Under the pieces are notes generated by a model. The model did no database searches, was not told the origin of the DNA, and worked only from the letters and a program-made list of their open reading frames with translations. Shown piece after piece: positions 44,215 to 53,637 of a stretch of DNA of 64,000 nt. Each line of letters starts with the position of its first letter. Positions within the stretch are counted from its first letter, which is position 1. The translations under genes were made by a program, and so were the position numbers. The DNA is from Mycolicibacter terrae (GTDB taxonomy: Bacteria > Actinomycetota > Actinomycetes > Mycobacteriales > Mycobacteriaceae), in NCBI RefSeq assembly GCF_010727125.1, contig NZ_AP022564.1:930001-994000 (forward strand), written 5' to 3'.

Positions 44215-47200
44215 CAGCGCAGCCGCAATCCCCGTGGGGTGCGGGCGAACCCGGCCTCGGTCAAGGCGGCCAGCGTCGGCGAGTCGCGAAGCTCCAGCAC
44301 CGCGGTGCCGTCCACCCGCTCGAGGAGAATCCCGTCGACCCGGCGGTCGGCGATCAGCCCGGCCAGCGCATTGGCGGCGGCACGCTGCGCATCGGCGGCA
44401 TCGGCGCCAGTGGCGAAGTTCAGCAGTGAGCGGCCGCCGCGCTCGACGAACCACACCAGCGAGCCGTCGACGATCACCACCAGCGCTCCTGCCTTGCGGC
44501 CCGGCCGGGCGGTGCCGGGGTGCGCCGGCCAGCTCAGGGCTGCCCCGTAGGGATTGGCCGGGTCGGCGGCGGCCAATGCCACCGCGTGGTACTCCGGCCG
44601 GGCCGGGTCGACACCGTCGAGGTAGCCCCGCAGCCGGTCCACGGTGGAGGCGAGGGCGAACTGGGCGGCGCCCAGCGATTCGATGAAGTAACCCCGCTGG
44701 CAGCGTCCGGCCTCCTCGAAGGCCGTCAGCACCTTGTAGAGGGTGGCGAATCCGCCCGGCACCGCTTCGGCGGCCACCGCTCCGCGGGTCAACACCCCGT
44801 AGCGGTGCAGCATCAGCTCGGCGGTGTGATGACCGCGCACCGTGGAATCCTGTTCCGGTGCAGGCGGTCTCGACCAACGTCCGGCCACGGCCGGGTCGGC
44901 GGCGCGGGTGGCGGCGTGCGCGACGTTGAAGCGGCTCAGCCGGGGCGGGCGCTTGGTGCGGTGTGCGGGGGTGGCACGCCGGGTTCCGGCCAGTACCGCC
45001 CGCATCGGGGCGAAGGTGTCACCGGTGACCCAGCCCGCCCAGATCAATTCCCACAGAGCAGCTTTCAACGCTTTCGAATCAGCTTCGCTGCCATCACCGC
45101 AGAGCTGACGGAAGAAGAACGCTCCGCCACCGTCGAGCACCTTCAGAATCTGCCGGTGCGCGTCACCGAATTCGATCGGCGCGGCGGGAGTCAATGTCAA
45201 CGGCGCCGAGTCCGCGGTGTGGAAGGTGATCCAGCCATCGGCGGCGGGGCCGTTGCCGGCCGGGGCGCCCGCCCCCGTCCACAGCACCTCCCCGGAGGCC
45301 AGCAGTTCGTCGAGCATGGCCGGGGAGTAGTCGCGCACCCGCGATCCCAGCACCAGCGGCTCGACCGCCGAGGCCGGCAGCGGCACGCCCGCCAGCTGCT
45401 CGATCACCCCGGCCAGCCCGTCCAGACCGGACGCGGTTCCTATCTGCTGCCAGTCCGGCAGGAATCGCGCGTAGGCGGCCGGAGACACCGGTTCGATCGC
45501 CGAGCGCAGCGCGGCCAGCGACCGGCGCCGCAGAATTCGCAGCACCTCCGCGTCGCACCACTGCTCGCCCGGCGAGTCCGGGAAGTCGGCGAACTCCCCG
45601 CGCACCACCCGCCCGTCGGCGGCCAGTCGGCCCAGTGCATCAGCGGCCACCCGGGGCCCCAGTCCGAACCGCTCGGCGGCCTGCCCGGTGGTGAATGGCC
45701 CGCGGGTGCGGGCGAAGCGGCCCAGCAGTTCACCCAACGGGTCGGCGACCGGGTCGGTGAAACCGGCCGGCACCCCGGGCGGCACCGCCACCCCGATGCC
45801 GTCGCGCAGCCGGCCGATGTCCTCGACGGCGATCCACCAGCTGTGCCCGGCGAACGACACCGTCAGCACCCGCCGGGCGGCCAGCAGATGCTCCAACCAC
45901 CCGCCCACGTCCACGGTGCCGTCGCTCGCGCCCGCGCGCTGCGCGACCTCCTCGGCGGTGAGCGGGCCCAGCAGCCGCAGCAGATCCGCGATCCCCTCGG
46001 CGTCGCGGGCGGCCCGCTCCGGAGTCAGGTGCTGCAACTGGCGGGCGGTGGCGGTGACGACGGCGGGGTCGAGCAACTCGCGCAGCTCCACCCGCCCCAA
46101 CAGTTGCGCCAGCAGTGTGGGATCCAGCGACAGCGCCGCCGCGCGACGCTCGGCCAGTGGGCTGTCGCCCTCGTAGATGAACGCCCCGACGTAGCCGAAC
46201 AACAAGGACGCCGCGAACGGCGACGGGGTGGCCGTCTCGACCTGCACCACCCGCACCCGGCGCTGCGCGATCCGCGCCATCAGGTCGGTCAGCGCCGGAA
46301 CGTCATAGACGTCCTGCAGGCATTCCCGCACGGTCTCCAGCACGATCGGGAATGTCGGGTATCTGCGTGCCACATCCAGCAATTGGGCGGCTCGCTGGCG
46401 TTGCTGCCACAACGGTGTCCGGCGTCCCGGGTGCCGCCGCGGCAACAGCAGCGCCCGGGCCGCGCATTCCCGGAACCGGCTGGCGAACAGCGCCGAGCCG
46501 CCCACCTCGGCGGTGACGATCGGCTCGATCTCGTCGGCATCGAAGACGAAGAGCTCCGCTCCGGGTGCCTCGGAGGCTGCGTCTGAGTCGGCGTCGGGCA
46601 GCCGCACCACGATGCCGTCGTCGGAGGCGGTCGGCTTCTCGTCGATGCCGTAGCGATCGTGCAGCCGCCGGCCCACCGCCAGTGCCAGCGGTCCGTGCAC
46701 CCGCAGACCGTAGGGCGAGTGCAGCACCACCCGCCAGTCGCCGAGCTCGTCGCGGAATCGCTCCACCAGCAGCGTGGCGTCGGTGGGAACCGTTCCGGTG
46801 GCGGTGCGCTGGTCATCGAGCAGCCGCCACAGGTTGTCCACCGCGTAGTCGTCGAAACCCAAACCGGCGCAGCGTTTGTCGAGTGCCACACGGTCGAGTA
46901 CGGCCAACTCGCCGGTGAACTTCCCCAGTGCTGCGCCGAGTTCGGCCGGTCGCCCGACGCCGTCGCCGTGCCAGAACGGCAGCCGGCCGGGCTGGCCGGG
47001 GGCCGGGACCACCAGCACCCGGTCGTGGGTGATCTCGGTGATCCGCCAGCTGGTGGCGCCCAACGAGATCACGTCGCCCGGCCGTGACTCGTAGACCATC
47101 TCCTCGTCGAGTTCGCCCACCCGCGACGGTTTCGGCGTCCCGGCCAGATACACCGCGAACAGTCCGCGATCCGGGATGGCGCCACCGGAGGTGACGGCCA

Positions 47201-48677
47201 GCCGCTGCGCGCCGGGCCGGCCGGTCAGGGTGCCGGTGTCGCGGTCGTAGACCAGCCGGGGCCGCAGTTCGGCGAACTCGGTCGACGGGTATTTCCCGGA
47301 CAAAAGGTCCAGCGTCGCCTCGAACACGCTGCGCGGCAGCGTCGCGAACGGGGCGCTGCGCCGCACTGTGTCGAACCAGGCCTCGGCGTCCAGCGGCTCC
47401 AGCGCGCAGGCGGCCACCGTGTGCTGGGCCAGGATGTCCAGCGGGTTGGCCGGCACCGTCAACGTCTCGATCTGACCGGCCAGCATCCGCTGCACCGAGT
47501 TCGCGCAGCCGATCAGGTCGGTGCGGTGCTTGGGAATGAGCACACCCCGGGAGATTTCGCCGACCTGGTGGCCGGCCCGCCCGATACGCTGCAGGCCGCT
47601 GGCCACCGACGGCGGCGCCTCAATCTGGACGACCAGGTCGACCGCGCCCATGTCGATGCCCAACTCCAGGCTCGAGGTCGCGACCACCGCCGGCAGCAGC
47701 CCGCTTTTGAGGTCTTCCTCGACCGCGGCGCGGGTCTCCTTGGACACCGACCCGTGATGCGCCCGGGCCAGCACGACCGGCTCGCCGGCGCGTTCTTCGG
47801 CGATCTCGTTGAGCCGCGCGGTCAACCGCTCGGCCAGGCGGCGCGAGTTGGCGAACACGATCGAGGAGTGATGCGCCTCGATCAGGTCGACGATGCGCTC
47901 TTCGACCTGCGGCCAGATGGTGCCCTCGGCGGGGCTGGCCATGTCCGGCACCGGCACCTGCACCGTCAGCTCGAACGTCTTGGCCGCCGGCGGGGCCACG
48001 ATCCTGGTCGGGGCCTGCCCGGACAGGAACCGGGCGACCTCTTCGGCGGGCCGCACGGTGGCGCTCAGCCCGATCCGCTGCGCGGGCCGGGCCAGTTGCG
48101 CATCGAGGCGTTCCAGCGACAATGCCAGGTGGCTGCCGCGCTTGGTCCCGGCCACCGCGTGCACCTCGTCGACGATCACCGTCTGCACCCCCGTCAGTGC
48201 CTCTCGCGCTGCCGACGTCAGCATCAAGAACAGCGATTCGGGCGTGGTGATCAGGATGTCGGGGGGCTTGGCGATGAGTTCTCGGCGCTGCGCCGCGGAG
48301 GTGTCCCCGGAACGGACTCCCACGGTGATGGCCGGGGTGGGCAGGCCCCGGTGTGCCGCGATGCGCCCGATCCCGGCCAGCGGGGTGCGCAGGTTGCGCT
48401 CGACGTCGACCGCCAGCGCCTTGAGCGGCGACACGTACAGCACCCGGGTGCCTCCCGATTGCAGGTCCGGCTCTGCGGCCAGCCGGTCCAGGGCCCACAG
48501 GAACGCCGCCAGCGTCTTGCCGGACCCGGTAGGTGCGACGACCAGGGTGTGGTGCCCATCGGCAATCGCCGACCAGGCCTGTTCCTGGGCGGTGGTGGGT
48601 GCGGCGAAGGTACCGGTGAACCAGTCCCGGGTCAGCGCCGAGAAGCGGGCCATCGCGGTGGCGGATTCGCGGCTCAC
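44214..48677 (-). CDS. lhr: Lhr-type ATP-dependent DNA helicase
   Basis: A 1487-aa superfamily-2 helicase of the Lhr type (3'-5' translocase induced by DNA damage in mycobacteria). Walker A is [12 protein letters not shown], Walker B is VIVDEVHAV (DEVH), motif III is LSATVRP, and motif VI is [10 protein letters not shown] Lhr-specific winged-helix/beta-barrel core and a long C-terminal domain follow. The GTG at 48677 gives the N-terminus closest to Rv3296; an ATG at 48653 is an alternative. It is coupled to nei and divergent from a SigF-type promoter. Confidence 0.95.
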   Translation of the reverse strand: MSRESATAMARFSALTRDWFTGTFAAPTTAQEQAWSAIADGHHTLVVAPTGSGKTLAAFLWALDRLAAEPDLQSGGTRVLYVSPLKALAVDVERNLRTPLAGIGRIAAHRGLPTPAITVGVRSGDTSAAQRRELIAKPPDILITTPESLFLMLTSAAREALTGVQTVIVDEVHAVAGTKRGSHLALSLERLDAQLARPAQRIGLSATVRPAEEVARFLSGQAPTRIVAPPAAKTFELTVQVPVPDMASPAEGTIWPQVEERIVDLIEAHHSSIVFANSRRLAERLTARLNEIAEERAGEPVVLARAHHGSVSKETRAAVEEDLKSGLLPAVVATSSLELGIDMGAVDLVVQIEAPPSVASGLQRIGRAGHQVGEISRGVLIPKHRTDLIGCANSVQRMLAGQIETLTVPANPLDILAQHTVAACALEPLDAEAWFDTVRRSAPFATLPRSVFEATLDLLSGKYPSTEFAELRPRLVYDRDTGTLTGRPGAQRLAVTSGGAIPDRGLFAVYLAGTPKPSRVGELDEEMVYESRPGDVISLGATSWRITEITHDRVLVVPAPGQPGRLPFWHGDGVGRPAELGAALGKFTGELAVLDRVALDKRCAGLGFDDYAVDNLWRLLDDQRTATGTVPTDATLLVERFRDELGDWRVVLHSPYGLRVHGPLALAVGRRLHDRYGIDEKPTASDDGIVVRLPDADSDAASEAPGAELFVFDADEIEPIVTAEVGGSALFASRFRECAARALLLPRRHPGRRTPLWQQRQRAAQLLDVARRYPTFPIVLETVRECLQDVYDVPALTDLMARIAQRRVRVVQVETATPSPFAASLLFGYVGAFIYEGDSPLAERRAAALSLDPTLLAQLLGRVELRELLDPAVVTATARQLQHLTPERAARDAEGIADLLRLLGPLTAEEVAQRAGASDGTVDVGGWLEHLLAARRVLTVSFAGHSWWIAVEDIGRLRDGIGVAVPPGVPAGFTDPVADPLGELLGRFARTRGPFTTGQAAERFGLGPRVAADALGRLAADGRVVRGEFADFPDSPGEQWCDAEVLRILRRRSLAALRSAIEPVSPAAYARFLPDWQQIGTASGLDGLAGVIEQLAGVPLPASAVEPLVLGSRVRDYSPAMLDELLASGEVLWTGAGAPAGNGPAADGWITFHTADSAPLTLTPAAPIEFGDAHRQILKVLDGGGAFFFRQLCGDGSEADSKALKAALWELIWAGWVTGDTFAPMRAVLAGTRRATPAHRTKRPPRLSRFNVAHAATRAADPAVAGRWSRPPAPEQDSTVRGHHTAELMLHRYGVLTRGAVAAEAVPGGFATLYKVLTAFEEAGRCQRGYFIESLGAAQFALASTVDRLRGYLDGVDPARPEYHAVALAAADPANPYGAALSWPAHPGTARPGRKAGALVVIVDGSLVWFVERGGRSLLNFATGADAADAQRAAANALAGLIADRRVDGILLERVDGTAVLELRDSPTLAALTEAGFARTPRGLRLR

Positions 48678-48720
48678 CCCGCCATGGTGCCAACTTCGGC
48701 GCCGCGCTGCCGGGCGGTGC

Positions 48721-48746
48721 GGTTTTAGGCCCGTCACAGTCGGGTA
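48721..48746 (+). promoter_or_regulatory. SigF-type promoter for the membrane/haemophore-like operon
   Basis: GGTTT (48721-48725), 16 nt, GGGTA (48742-48746), a full match to the mycobacterial SigF pattern, 40 bp before the ATG at 48787. Confidence 0.7.
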
Positions 48747-48786
48747 TTCCGGCACCCAGAAGTAGTGGTGGCAGGGGGGGAGCGGC

Positions 48787-49185
48787 ATGACCATTCTGGA
48801 CGACAGGACGCGGACGGTTCGGCCGATATTCGCCGATGCGACACCGGCGCTGCGGGCGGCGTCGCCCTTGGAAGCACCGGCGCGCGACTGGACGTGGATC
48901 AACTGGACGTTGTCGCTGCTGACCGCGCCGGGCGCCGCGGTGTTGATGGCATTCGCCCTGTCCAGGGTGGCGGGCTCCGCCCTGTGCAGCAGCGCGGGCT
49001 GCCCGGAGCCCAGGGTGAACGCGTCGCTGTTCGGCCTGCTGTACCACGGGGCGGCCGGTGTTGCGGCGGTGACGCTGTTTCTTGCCTTCTTCTTTGCGAC
49101 GACACACCGCCGCGGGATCGCGGTCTGGGCATGCGGCTGGGCTCTGCTGGTGGCCGACCTGCTGGTTCTGGTCGCGGTGTTTTGA
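48787..49185 (+). CDS. Small membrane protein of unknown function
   Basis: A 132-aa protein with a charged N-terminus (about 30 residues) and three hydrophobic segments (INWTLSLLTAPGAAVLMAFAL; GLLYHGAAGVAAVTLFLAFFF; AVWACGWALLVADLLVLVAVF, shown shortened). Two Cys flank a short external loop (CSSAGC). No family recognised. CAGGGGGGAG supplies the ribosome site. The stop overlaps the next start (TGATG), and a SigF-type promoter lies upstream, so a stress-linked envelope function together with the haemophore-like protein is possible. Confidence 0.7.
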   Translation: MTILDDRTRTVRPIFADATPALRAASPLEAPARDWTWINWTLSLLTAPGAAVLMAFALSRVAGSALCSSAGCPEPRVNASLFGLLYHGAAGVAAVTLFLAFFFATTHRRGIAVWACGWALLVADLLVLVAVF

Positions 49186-49511
49186 TGCTCGGCATCGCAA
49201 GACGGGCTGCCGCCGGCGGGTGCGCCGCACTGGCGCTGACCGCCGGCCCGGCGTCGGTGGCCGCCGACCCGGGCGCAGCGGTCAACACCACCTGCAGCTA
49301 CTCCCAGGTGGTGTCGGCGATGAGCGATCAGTCACCGGGGATCGCCGAGCAGTTCTACGCGACGCCGGCGGCACAGGCCTGGCTGCAGAATTTTCTGGCG
49401 GCGCCGCCCCCGCAGCGCCAGCAGCTGGTCGAACAGGCGCAGAACACTCCCGGGGCCCCCGAGCATGTCGCGCTGTCGGGCCCGCTGGCCAACGACTGCG
49501 ACAACTACTGA
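49185..49511 (+). CDS. Haemophore-related exported protein
   Basis: A 108-aa protein with a signal peptide (about 1-30, ending in AADPGAA) and a small helical domain with CSYSQVVSAM at the start and a C-terminal Cys (NDCDNY), the pattern of mycobacterial haemophore-related (Rv0203-like) proteins. The two cysteines likely form a disulfide. A paralog is at 61031. Haem binding is inferred from the family name only. It is coupled to the upstream membrane protein gene by TGATG. Confidence 0.78.
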   Translation: MLGIARRAAAGGCAALALTAGPASVAADPGAAVNTTCSYSQVVSAMSDQSPGIAEQFYATPAAQAWLQNFLAAPPPQRQQLVEQAQNTPGAPEHVALSGPLANDCDNY

Positions 49512-49542
49512 GCTCGCTTCTCGGCGCTCATTCTTCGGTGTT

Positions 49543-49842
49543 CTAGAACGATGCGCCGTCTTCGGGGCTGCCGGAGACCTGGGCGCGGTGTCGCCCGCCG
49601 GTGACGGCCGGGCCCGCCTCGTCCGGGTCTCGGTCTTCGCCGGTGTCGGGTTGCTCGGCGGCCAGCTTCTCGTCCAGTGACCCGTTGATCGCCGCGTCGG
49701 CCGGTTGCCAGCTGTCCGGCGGCGTGACGGTCGCATCCCCGTCGTCGTTGCGCAGCTCGTCGGAATCGGTGGCCTCGCTCGGCGGCAGGGTGTCGTCATC
49801 GGTGGTGTCGGTAGTGGGATCGATCCTGGGTTGATCAGCCAT
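49543..49842 (-). CDS. Acidic disordered protein (DUF5709-like)
   Basis: A 99-aa, strongly acidic, low-complexity protein (many Asp, Glu, Thr, Pro). The segment GSLDEKLAAEQPDTGEDRDPDEAG resembles (in part) DUF5709 proteins, which are small actinobacterial proteins of unknown role. No membrane or signal segment. The ATG at 49842 (MADQPRIDPTT) is preferred; the frame is open to 49893. It follows the GlnR-like gene by 32 bp on the same strand, so it may share its stress-type promoter. Confidence 0.6.
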   Translation of the reverse strand: MADQPRIDPTTDTTDDDTLPPSEATDSDELRNDDGDATVTPPDSWQPADAAINGSLDEKLAAEQPDTGEDRDPDEAGPAVTGGRHRAQVSGSPEDGASF

Positions 49843-49874
49843 GTCGTCGGCGCTCCCGGTCGGATTCCATTGGC

Positions 49875-50549
49875 TCAATTGGCTATGGCCCATTGCGGCT
49901 GAGGCGACTCCGGTGTCATGTAGCCGACGCCGCGAACGGTATCGACGATCGACTCGTGGTCGGCGCCGAGCTTGGCGCGCAACCGCTGGACGTGGACGTC
50001 GACCTTGCGGCGGCCGCCTTCACCCCCCCAGACCTCGCGCAGCAGCCGGGTGCGGGTGAACGCCTGACCTGCGTGCTGCACCAGATAGTTGAGCAGCCTG
50101 AACTCGGTCGGGGTGAGGTCGAGTTCACGGTTGGACAACGACGCGGAATAGCTGTCCGGGTGGATGACCAGGTCACCGAATTGCAGTGGGCTGTGCAGCG
50201 ATTCGCGGCGACGTGCCTGCGCCAGCCGTAGTCGCGCATGCGCCTCGGCCGGGCCCGCGGTAGCGACCAGGACATCGTCGACCTGCCAGTCGAGATCGAC
50301 CGCGATGAAGTCTTCGGCGCTGACCACGGCCACCACGGCGGCGGCCGGCTCCCAGATGCCGAGCCGCCGACAGGTTTCGCGCGCGGTCGTCAGATCGGTA
50401 CAGCCATCCACCAGCACCGCTGTGGTGCGGTGGCACTCGGCCCGGGTGGCGATGGCCAGCGGCGCGCGGACAACCGAATGCCCGAAGACGCGCAGAGCCG
50501 ACAGGGACTGTTCGAACTCGTCCCGGTCGGTCAATAACAGAATGTCCAT
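49875..50549 (-). CDS. GlnR-like OmpR-family response regulator
   Basis: A 224-aa orphan response regulator with a receiver-like N-terminus (about 1-110) resembling GlnR (LLLTDRDEFEQSLSALR; VLVDGCTDL holding the phospho-acceptor-type Asp) and a C-terminal winged helix (LDLTPTEFRLLNYLVQHAG; VDVHVQRLRAKLG; TVRGVGYM). No histidine kinase is nearby, as with GlnR proteins, which act without one. It may be a GlnR paralog rather than the nitrogen regulator itself. The ATG at 50549 lies about 50 bp below a SigF-like promoter. Confidence 0.83.
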   Translation of the reverse strand: MDILLLTDRDEFEQSLSALRVFGHSVVRAPLAIATRAECHRTTAVLVDGCTDLTTARETCRRLGIWEPAAAVVAVVSAEDFIAVDLDWQVDDVLVATAGPAEAHARLRLAQARRRESLHSPLQFGDLVIHPDSYSASLSNRELDLTPTEFRLLNYLVQHAGQAFTRTRLLREVWGGEGGRRKVDVHVQRLRAKLGADHESIVDTVRGVGYMTPESPQPQWAIAN

Positions 50550-50598
50550 CGCCTGGCTCCCACCCTCGGATATTCCTCGGTGCCTTTCAAGGCTCTAT

Positions 50599-50623
50599 TA
50601 CCCGCTTCGGGGCGCGCGTAACC
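50599..50623 (-). promoter_or_regulatory. SigF-like promoter for the GlnR-like gene
   Basis: On the minus strand GGTTA, 15 nt, GGGTA. The -10 is perfect and the -35 differs from GGTTT at one base. Distance to the ATG at 50549 is about 50 bp. Confidence 0.5.
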
Positions 50624-50630
50624 GCGCAGC

Positions 50631-50665
50631 GATAGGCCCGGCCCGCGCCGCGGACCGGGCCTATC
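50631..50665 (-). terminator. Hairpin terminator after csbD-like gene
   Basis: 11-bp perfect arms (GATAGGCCCGG and CCGGGCCTATC) around a 13-nt loop lie 10 bp after the stop of the CsbD-like gene and separate it from the GlnR-like gene downstream on the same strand. Confidence 0.7.
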
Positions 50666-50675
50666 TTCCATCGGG

Positions 50676-50915
50676 CTACTGGTGGGACCGTTGGCGCGCC
50701 TCTGCCGCTTCCGCGCCGGCCCGGGCCGATTCGGCCTCGGCCTCGCGCTTGGCGGCGTCGCGCTGCGCTTGGCCCTTGTCCTGCTGTGCCTCGCCCTCGC
50801 GGGCCATCTCGTCGTTGCCGATCACAGTGCCGACGGCTTCCTTGGCCTTGCCCTTGACACCCTCGACCGTGCCGCGGATGCCTTCTACGGGGCCGCTCTT
50901 CTTGTCGTCTGACAT
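50676..50915 (-). CDS. CsbD-family stress response protein
   Basis: A 79-aa hydrophilic protein. The CsbD signature is GIRGTVEGVKGKAKEAVGTVIG, followed by an Ala/Glu/Arg-rich helical tail (QRDAAKREAEAESARAGAEAA). CsbD proteins are abundant general-stress proteins (sigma-B regulon in Bacillus) of unknown mechanism; the SigF neighbourhood fits. The ATG at 50915 is well supported by GGGAGGG. I found no clear SigF promoter directly upstream. Confidence 0.88.
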   Translation of the reverse strand: MSDDKKSGPVEGIRGTVEGVKGKAKEAVGTVIGNDEMAREGEAQQDKGQAQRDAAKREAEAESARAGAEAAEARQRSHQ

Positions 50916-51057
50916 AAAATCCCTCCCTGGATTTCGTGGATGTGACGGTCCCATGTGCTCTGTCGACCCGCCACACCCGCAAGGCTTCCCGGGCGGCCGG
51001 CCGCCCAAACGTCGAATCACCTTGACGCAGAGCCGATCAGCGCGGACGGTGGGAGAC

Positions 51058-51432
51058 ATGGAACGCCGTATGCGATCGAGCCCCGGTGGCGACCGACTAG
51101 GTCAGGAGGACGAGGAGGTCCGCTCGGCCATCCGGTTCGCCGGGGGGGTCACCGCTGCCGGGGTGGCGTTCGTCCTGCTCGCGGCATGGTGGGCCAGCTC
51201 GTGTGATCCGGCTGCCGAAACCGTGGCGTGCGGCAGGCCCTACCGGGCCGTGCTCGCCGCGGGCGCGCCGGTGATCTTCGCCGCCGGCGGGGTGCGGGCA
51301 TTCCTGCGTACCTACCGGGTGTGGCGTGCGCGGGGCACCTGGTGGGGCTGGCAGGGCGCCGGCTGGTTTCTGATGTCGTTGATGCTTCTCGTACTGATTA
51401 TGAGCGCGGGGCCGATCAGTGGTATGGCCTGA
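51058..51432 (+). CDS. Small membrane protein of unknown function
   Basis: A 124-aa protein with a charged N-terminus (MERRMRSSPGGDRLGQED) and three hydrophobic segments (FAGGVTAAGVAFVLLAAWW; AVLAAGAPVIFAAGGVRAF; WFLMSLMLLVLIMSAG). Two cysteines (SSCDP, VACGR) lie in the loop after TM1 and may form a disulfide. Family not recognised. Start ATG at 51058 after GTGGGAG. It stands alone between csbD and usfY. Confidence 0.7.
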   Translation: MERRMRSSPGGDRLGQEDEEVRSAIRFAGGVTAAGVAFVLLAAWWASSCDPAAETVACGRPYRAVLAAGAPVIFAAGGVRAFLRTYRVWRARGTWWGWQGAGWFLMSLMLLVLIMSAGPISGMA

Positions 51433-51609
51433 TCAGAGCTCTTTGCATCGGCATCGCTGCCGTATGGCTGTGAACATCCTGAAACGCAGACGTTATTTAG
51501 ATCACATCGGCCTACGATAGTTTTTGGGTAGCGGACGGGTTCGTCACACAACGGACAGTATTCCGCCGCGCCACCTCCGGATTGGCCGGACGCACGAAAG
51601 GAAGAAGCC

Positions 51610-51921
51610 ATGGGCGACACGTTTCATGACCCCGTTGACCATGTCCGAACGACCCGGCCGCATGCCGGCCGCGCCGTGATCGACGTGATGGGCTGGCCGG
51701 GCTACACCCTGCTGGTGGTGAGCATGGTGTCCGGGGCCGGCAGCCTCACCGCGTTCGCCACCGGGCATGACCGCCAAGGCGTGGCGGTCGCGGCCTTCGC
51801 CGTGCTCGCCGCCGTGCTGGGCGCGCTGTGGTTGCTGATCGAGCACCGGCGGATCGGCAAGGTGAACCAGCAGTGGCAGCTCGCACACCCGGAGCTGCAT
51901 CGGCAGCACTCGACCAGTTGA
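51610..51921 (+). CDS. usfY: UsfY-like membrane protein
   Basis: A 103-aa protein closely resembling mycobacterial UsfY, which lies next to the sigF operon. The N-terminal MGDTFHDPVDHVRTTRP is diagnostic. Two hydrophobic helices and a basic, Gln/His-rich C-terminus (WQLAHPELHRQHS) follow. Function unknown. GAAAGGAAG precedes the ATG at 51610. A long hairpin directly after the stop separates it from rsbW-sigF. A GGGTA occurs at 51526-51530, but without a -35 partner. Confidence 0.87.
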   Translation: MGDTFHDPVDHVRTTRPHAGRAVIDVMGWPGYTLLVVSMVSGAGSLTAFATGHDRQGVAVAAFAVLAAVLGALWLLIEHRRIGKVNQQWQLAHPELHRQHSTS

Positions 51922-51931
51922 TTTCCGAGAC

Positions 51932-51970
51932 CTCGAACAGCCCGGCCGGTTTCCGGCCGGGCTGTTCGAG
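51932..51970. terminator. Strong hairpin between usfY and rsbW
   Basis: A perfect 18-bp stem (51932-51949 with 51953-51970) closed by a TTT loop, 10 bp after the usfY stop. It should block read-through from usfY into the rsbW-sigF operon. Confidence 0.85.
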
Positions 51971-51989
51971 TCGCTGCGTCGAAATCGAT

Positions 51990-52014
51990 GGTTGAGTCGC
52001 GTGATAACCGGGTA
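51990..52014 (+). promoter_or_regulatory. SigF-type (autoregulatory) promoter of rsbW-sigF
   Basis: GGTTG (51990-51994), 15 nt, GGGTA (52010-52014), about 108 bp above the rsbW ATG. The sigF operon is known to be SigF-autoregulated in mycobacteria. Confidence 0.75.
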
Positions 52015-52122
52015 CAGACTTCCCGTGACTAACCTCCGGGCGGCCCACTATGCGGTGTTGACGGCGTGAATGGCCCACCGTGGCGCAGCGGTAGTCTCGG
52101 TCCGACATCGCCGGGAGGCTCT

Positions 52123-52560
52123 ATGACCGACATCCACAGCGACCGGACCTCCCGGTCGTGCAGTGAGCGAGCCGTCGAATTGCGGGTTGCGCCCAGACTG
52201 GAGAGTCTGGCGGTGGTGCGCATGCTGGTCGGCGCGATCGCGACCTACGAAGACCTCAATGTCGATACGGTGGCCGATCTACGGCTGGCGATCGACGAGC
52301 TGTGTACCCAGCTGATCCGCTGCGCCGCCCCGAACTCGACGCTGAAGGTCGTCATCGACCCGGACGACGACGACATAACGATCGAGGCGTCGACGGCCGG
52401 CGACGGCAGCGATGTACTGACGCCGGGCAGCTTCAGCTGGCATGTGCTCACCTCGCTCGTGGACGATGTGCAGACGTTCCGCGGGGGTTCCGAATTGGAC
52501 GGTGCGGGTGAGCTGTTCGGAGTGACGTTGACGACCCGGCGGGCGGAATCCAGGCGGTGA
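52123..52560 (+). CDS. rsbW: Anti-sigma-F factor RsbW (UsfX)
   Basis: A 145-aa HATPase-fold anti-sigma factor, the same length as M. tuberculosis UsfX. The N-box region is VADLRLAIDELCTQLIR, and the ATP-lid part is FSWHVLTSLVDDVQTF. It binds and holds SigF inactive until anti-sigma antagonists release it. The ATG at 52123 follows GGGAGG. Its stop overlaps the sigF GTG start (GTGA), ensuring balanced synthesis. Confidence 0.94.
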   Translation: MTDIHSDRTSRSCSERAVELRVAPRLESLAVVRMLVGAIATYEDLNVDTVADLRLAIDELCTQLIRCAAPNSTLKVVIDPDDDDITIEASTAGDGSDVLTPGSFSWHVLTSLVDDVQTFRGGSELDGAGELFGVTLTTRRAESRR

Positions 52561-53342
52561 CACCGCGCGCCGCCGGCGGCTCCCAGTCCGGCTCGGAATA
52601 TTCTGACGTCGGCGACATGTTTCGTGAGCTCGCCGGATACGAGCCGGGCTCAGCCGATTTCCGAACCCGCAAGGACAAGATCGTGGAGCGGTGCCTGCCG
52701 CTGGCCGATCACATCGCCCGCCGGTTCGAGGGACGCGGCGAGCTGCGGGACGATTTGGTTCAGGTCGCGCGGGTGGGTCTGGTCAATGCCGTAACGAGGT
52801 TCGACGTCGAGACCGGCTCGGATTTCGTCTCGTTCGCCGTCCCTACGATCATGGGCGAGGTTCGCCGGCACTTCCGGGACAACAGCTGGTCGGTCAAGGT
52901 GCCCCGCCGGCTCAAGGAGCTGCACCTGCGACTCGGGGCGGCGACCGCGGACCTGTCGCAGAGCCTGGGCCGGGCGCCGACCGCCTCCGAACTCGCCCGT
53001 GATCTGGAACTGAGCCGCGACGAGGTCGTCGAAGGACTGGTCGCGGGTAGTTCCTACAACACGCTGTCCATCGACAGCGGCGGCAGCTCGGATGAGGACG
53101 ATGTCCGCTCGATCGCCGACACCTTGGGTGACATCGACGCCGGGATCGACCGGATCGAGGATCGAGAGGCGTTGCGGCCCCTGCTCAACGCGCTCCCGGA
53201 GCGGGAACGCACCGTGCTTGTGCTGCGGTTCTTCGAGTCGATGACTCAGACCCAGATCGCCGAGCGGGTCGGTATCTCGCAGATGCACGTATCGCGTCTC
53301 CTGGCCAAATCGCTGGCGAAACTGCGCGATCAGCTGGAGTAG
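52557..53342 (+). CDS. sigF: RNA polymerase sigma factor SigF
   Basis: A 261-aa group 3 sigma factor of the SigB/SigF stress/sporulation class. Region 2 (RDDLVQVARVGLVNAVTRFD then FVSFAVPTIMGEVRRHFRD), region 3 (LGRAPTASELARDLELS) and region 4 (LVLRFFESMTQTQIAERVGI, then SQMHVSRLLAKSL) are all intact. The start GTG at 52557 overlaps the rsbW stop. Nine SigF-type promoter sites occur within about 12 kb, including one for this operon. Confidence 0.96.
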   Translation: MTPRAAGGSQSGSEYSDVGDMFRELAGYEPGSADFRTRKDKIVERCLPLADHIARRFEGRGELRDDLVQVARVGLVNAVTRFDVETGSDFVSFAVPTIMGEVRRHFRDNSWSVKVPRRLKELHLRLGAATADLSQSLGRAPTASELARDLELSRDEVVEGLVAGSSYNTLSIDSGGSSDEDDVRSIADTLGDIDAGIDRIEDREALRPLLNALPERERTVLVLRFFESMTQTQIAERVGISQMHVSRLLAKSLAKLRDQLE

Positions 53343-53351
53343 CCGAAACGA

Positions 53352-53555
53352 TCACCCGCCCAGCGCGTTCTGGGCGGACAGCGACGACATCACCGCGTCC
53401 GGCCCGTCGAAGTTGGCTCTCTTCAAGGCCCGCAGGGTGTCGACCAACTTCGGGTCGGCCCCGTTGCTTTGAGCGTGATCAGCGAGCTCGGCCGCCGTGC
53501 CCGGGTAGTCGAAACCCGCGAGGCACTTCTGTACTTCTGTCACATGGAACGCCAT
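53352..53555 (-). CDS. DUF2795 family protein
   Basis: A 67-aa protein of the DUF2795 family: VQKCLAGFDYPGTAAELADHAQSNGAD then LVDTLRALKRANFDGPDAVM (a helical, IDEAL-like small domain). Function unknown; relatives are common in stress regulons. The ATG at 53555 lies only 10 bases below the GGGTA of a SigF-type promoter, so the mRNA is probably leaderless. It converges on sigF, 9 bp apart. Confidence 0.85.
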   Translation of the reverse strand: MAFHVTEVQKCLAGFDYPGTAAELADHAQSNGADPKLVDTLRALKRANFDGPDAVMSSLSAQNALGG

Positions 53556-53565
53556 ATCAACGCAG

Positions 53566-53591
53566 TACCCGGCGATACCGAGCCGGAAACG
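53566..53591 (-). promoter_or_regulatory. SigF-type promoter for the DUF2795 gene
   Basis: Minus strand CGTTT, 16 nt, GGGTA, ten bases before the ATG at 53555. Confidence 0.65.
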
Positions 53592-53637
53592 GCCGCTCTG
53601 GCCCGGATCAGCACCGCCTCCCGACGCCTACCGCCGG

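Noticed and set aside
44520..46586. A 688-codon plus-strand open frame
   Set aside because: Antisense to lhr, whose helicase motifs and 1487-aa length are unmistakable.
51526..51530. GGGTA upstream of usfY as a SigF promoter
   Set aside because: No GGTTT-like -35 element at 15-17 nt; only the -10 half is present.
52072..52100. tRNA-like string (GTGGCGCAGCGGTAG) in the rsbW leader
   Set aside because: It resembles a D-arm, but no anticodon arm, T-arm or acceptor pairing follows before the rsbW start.
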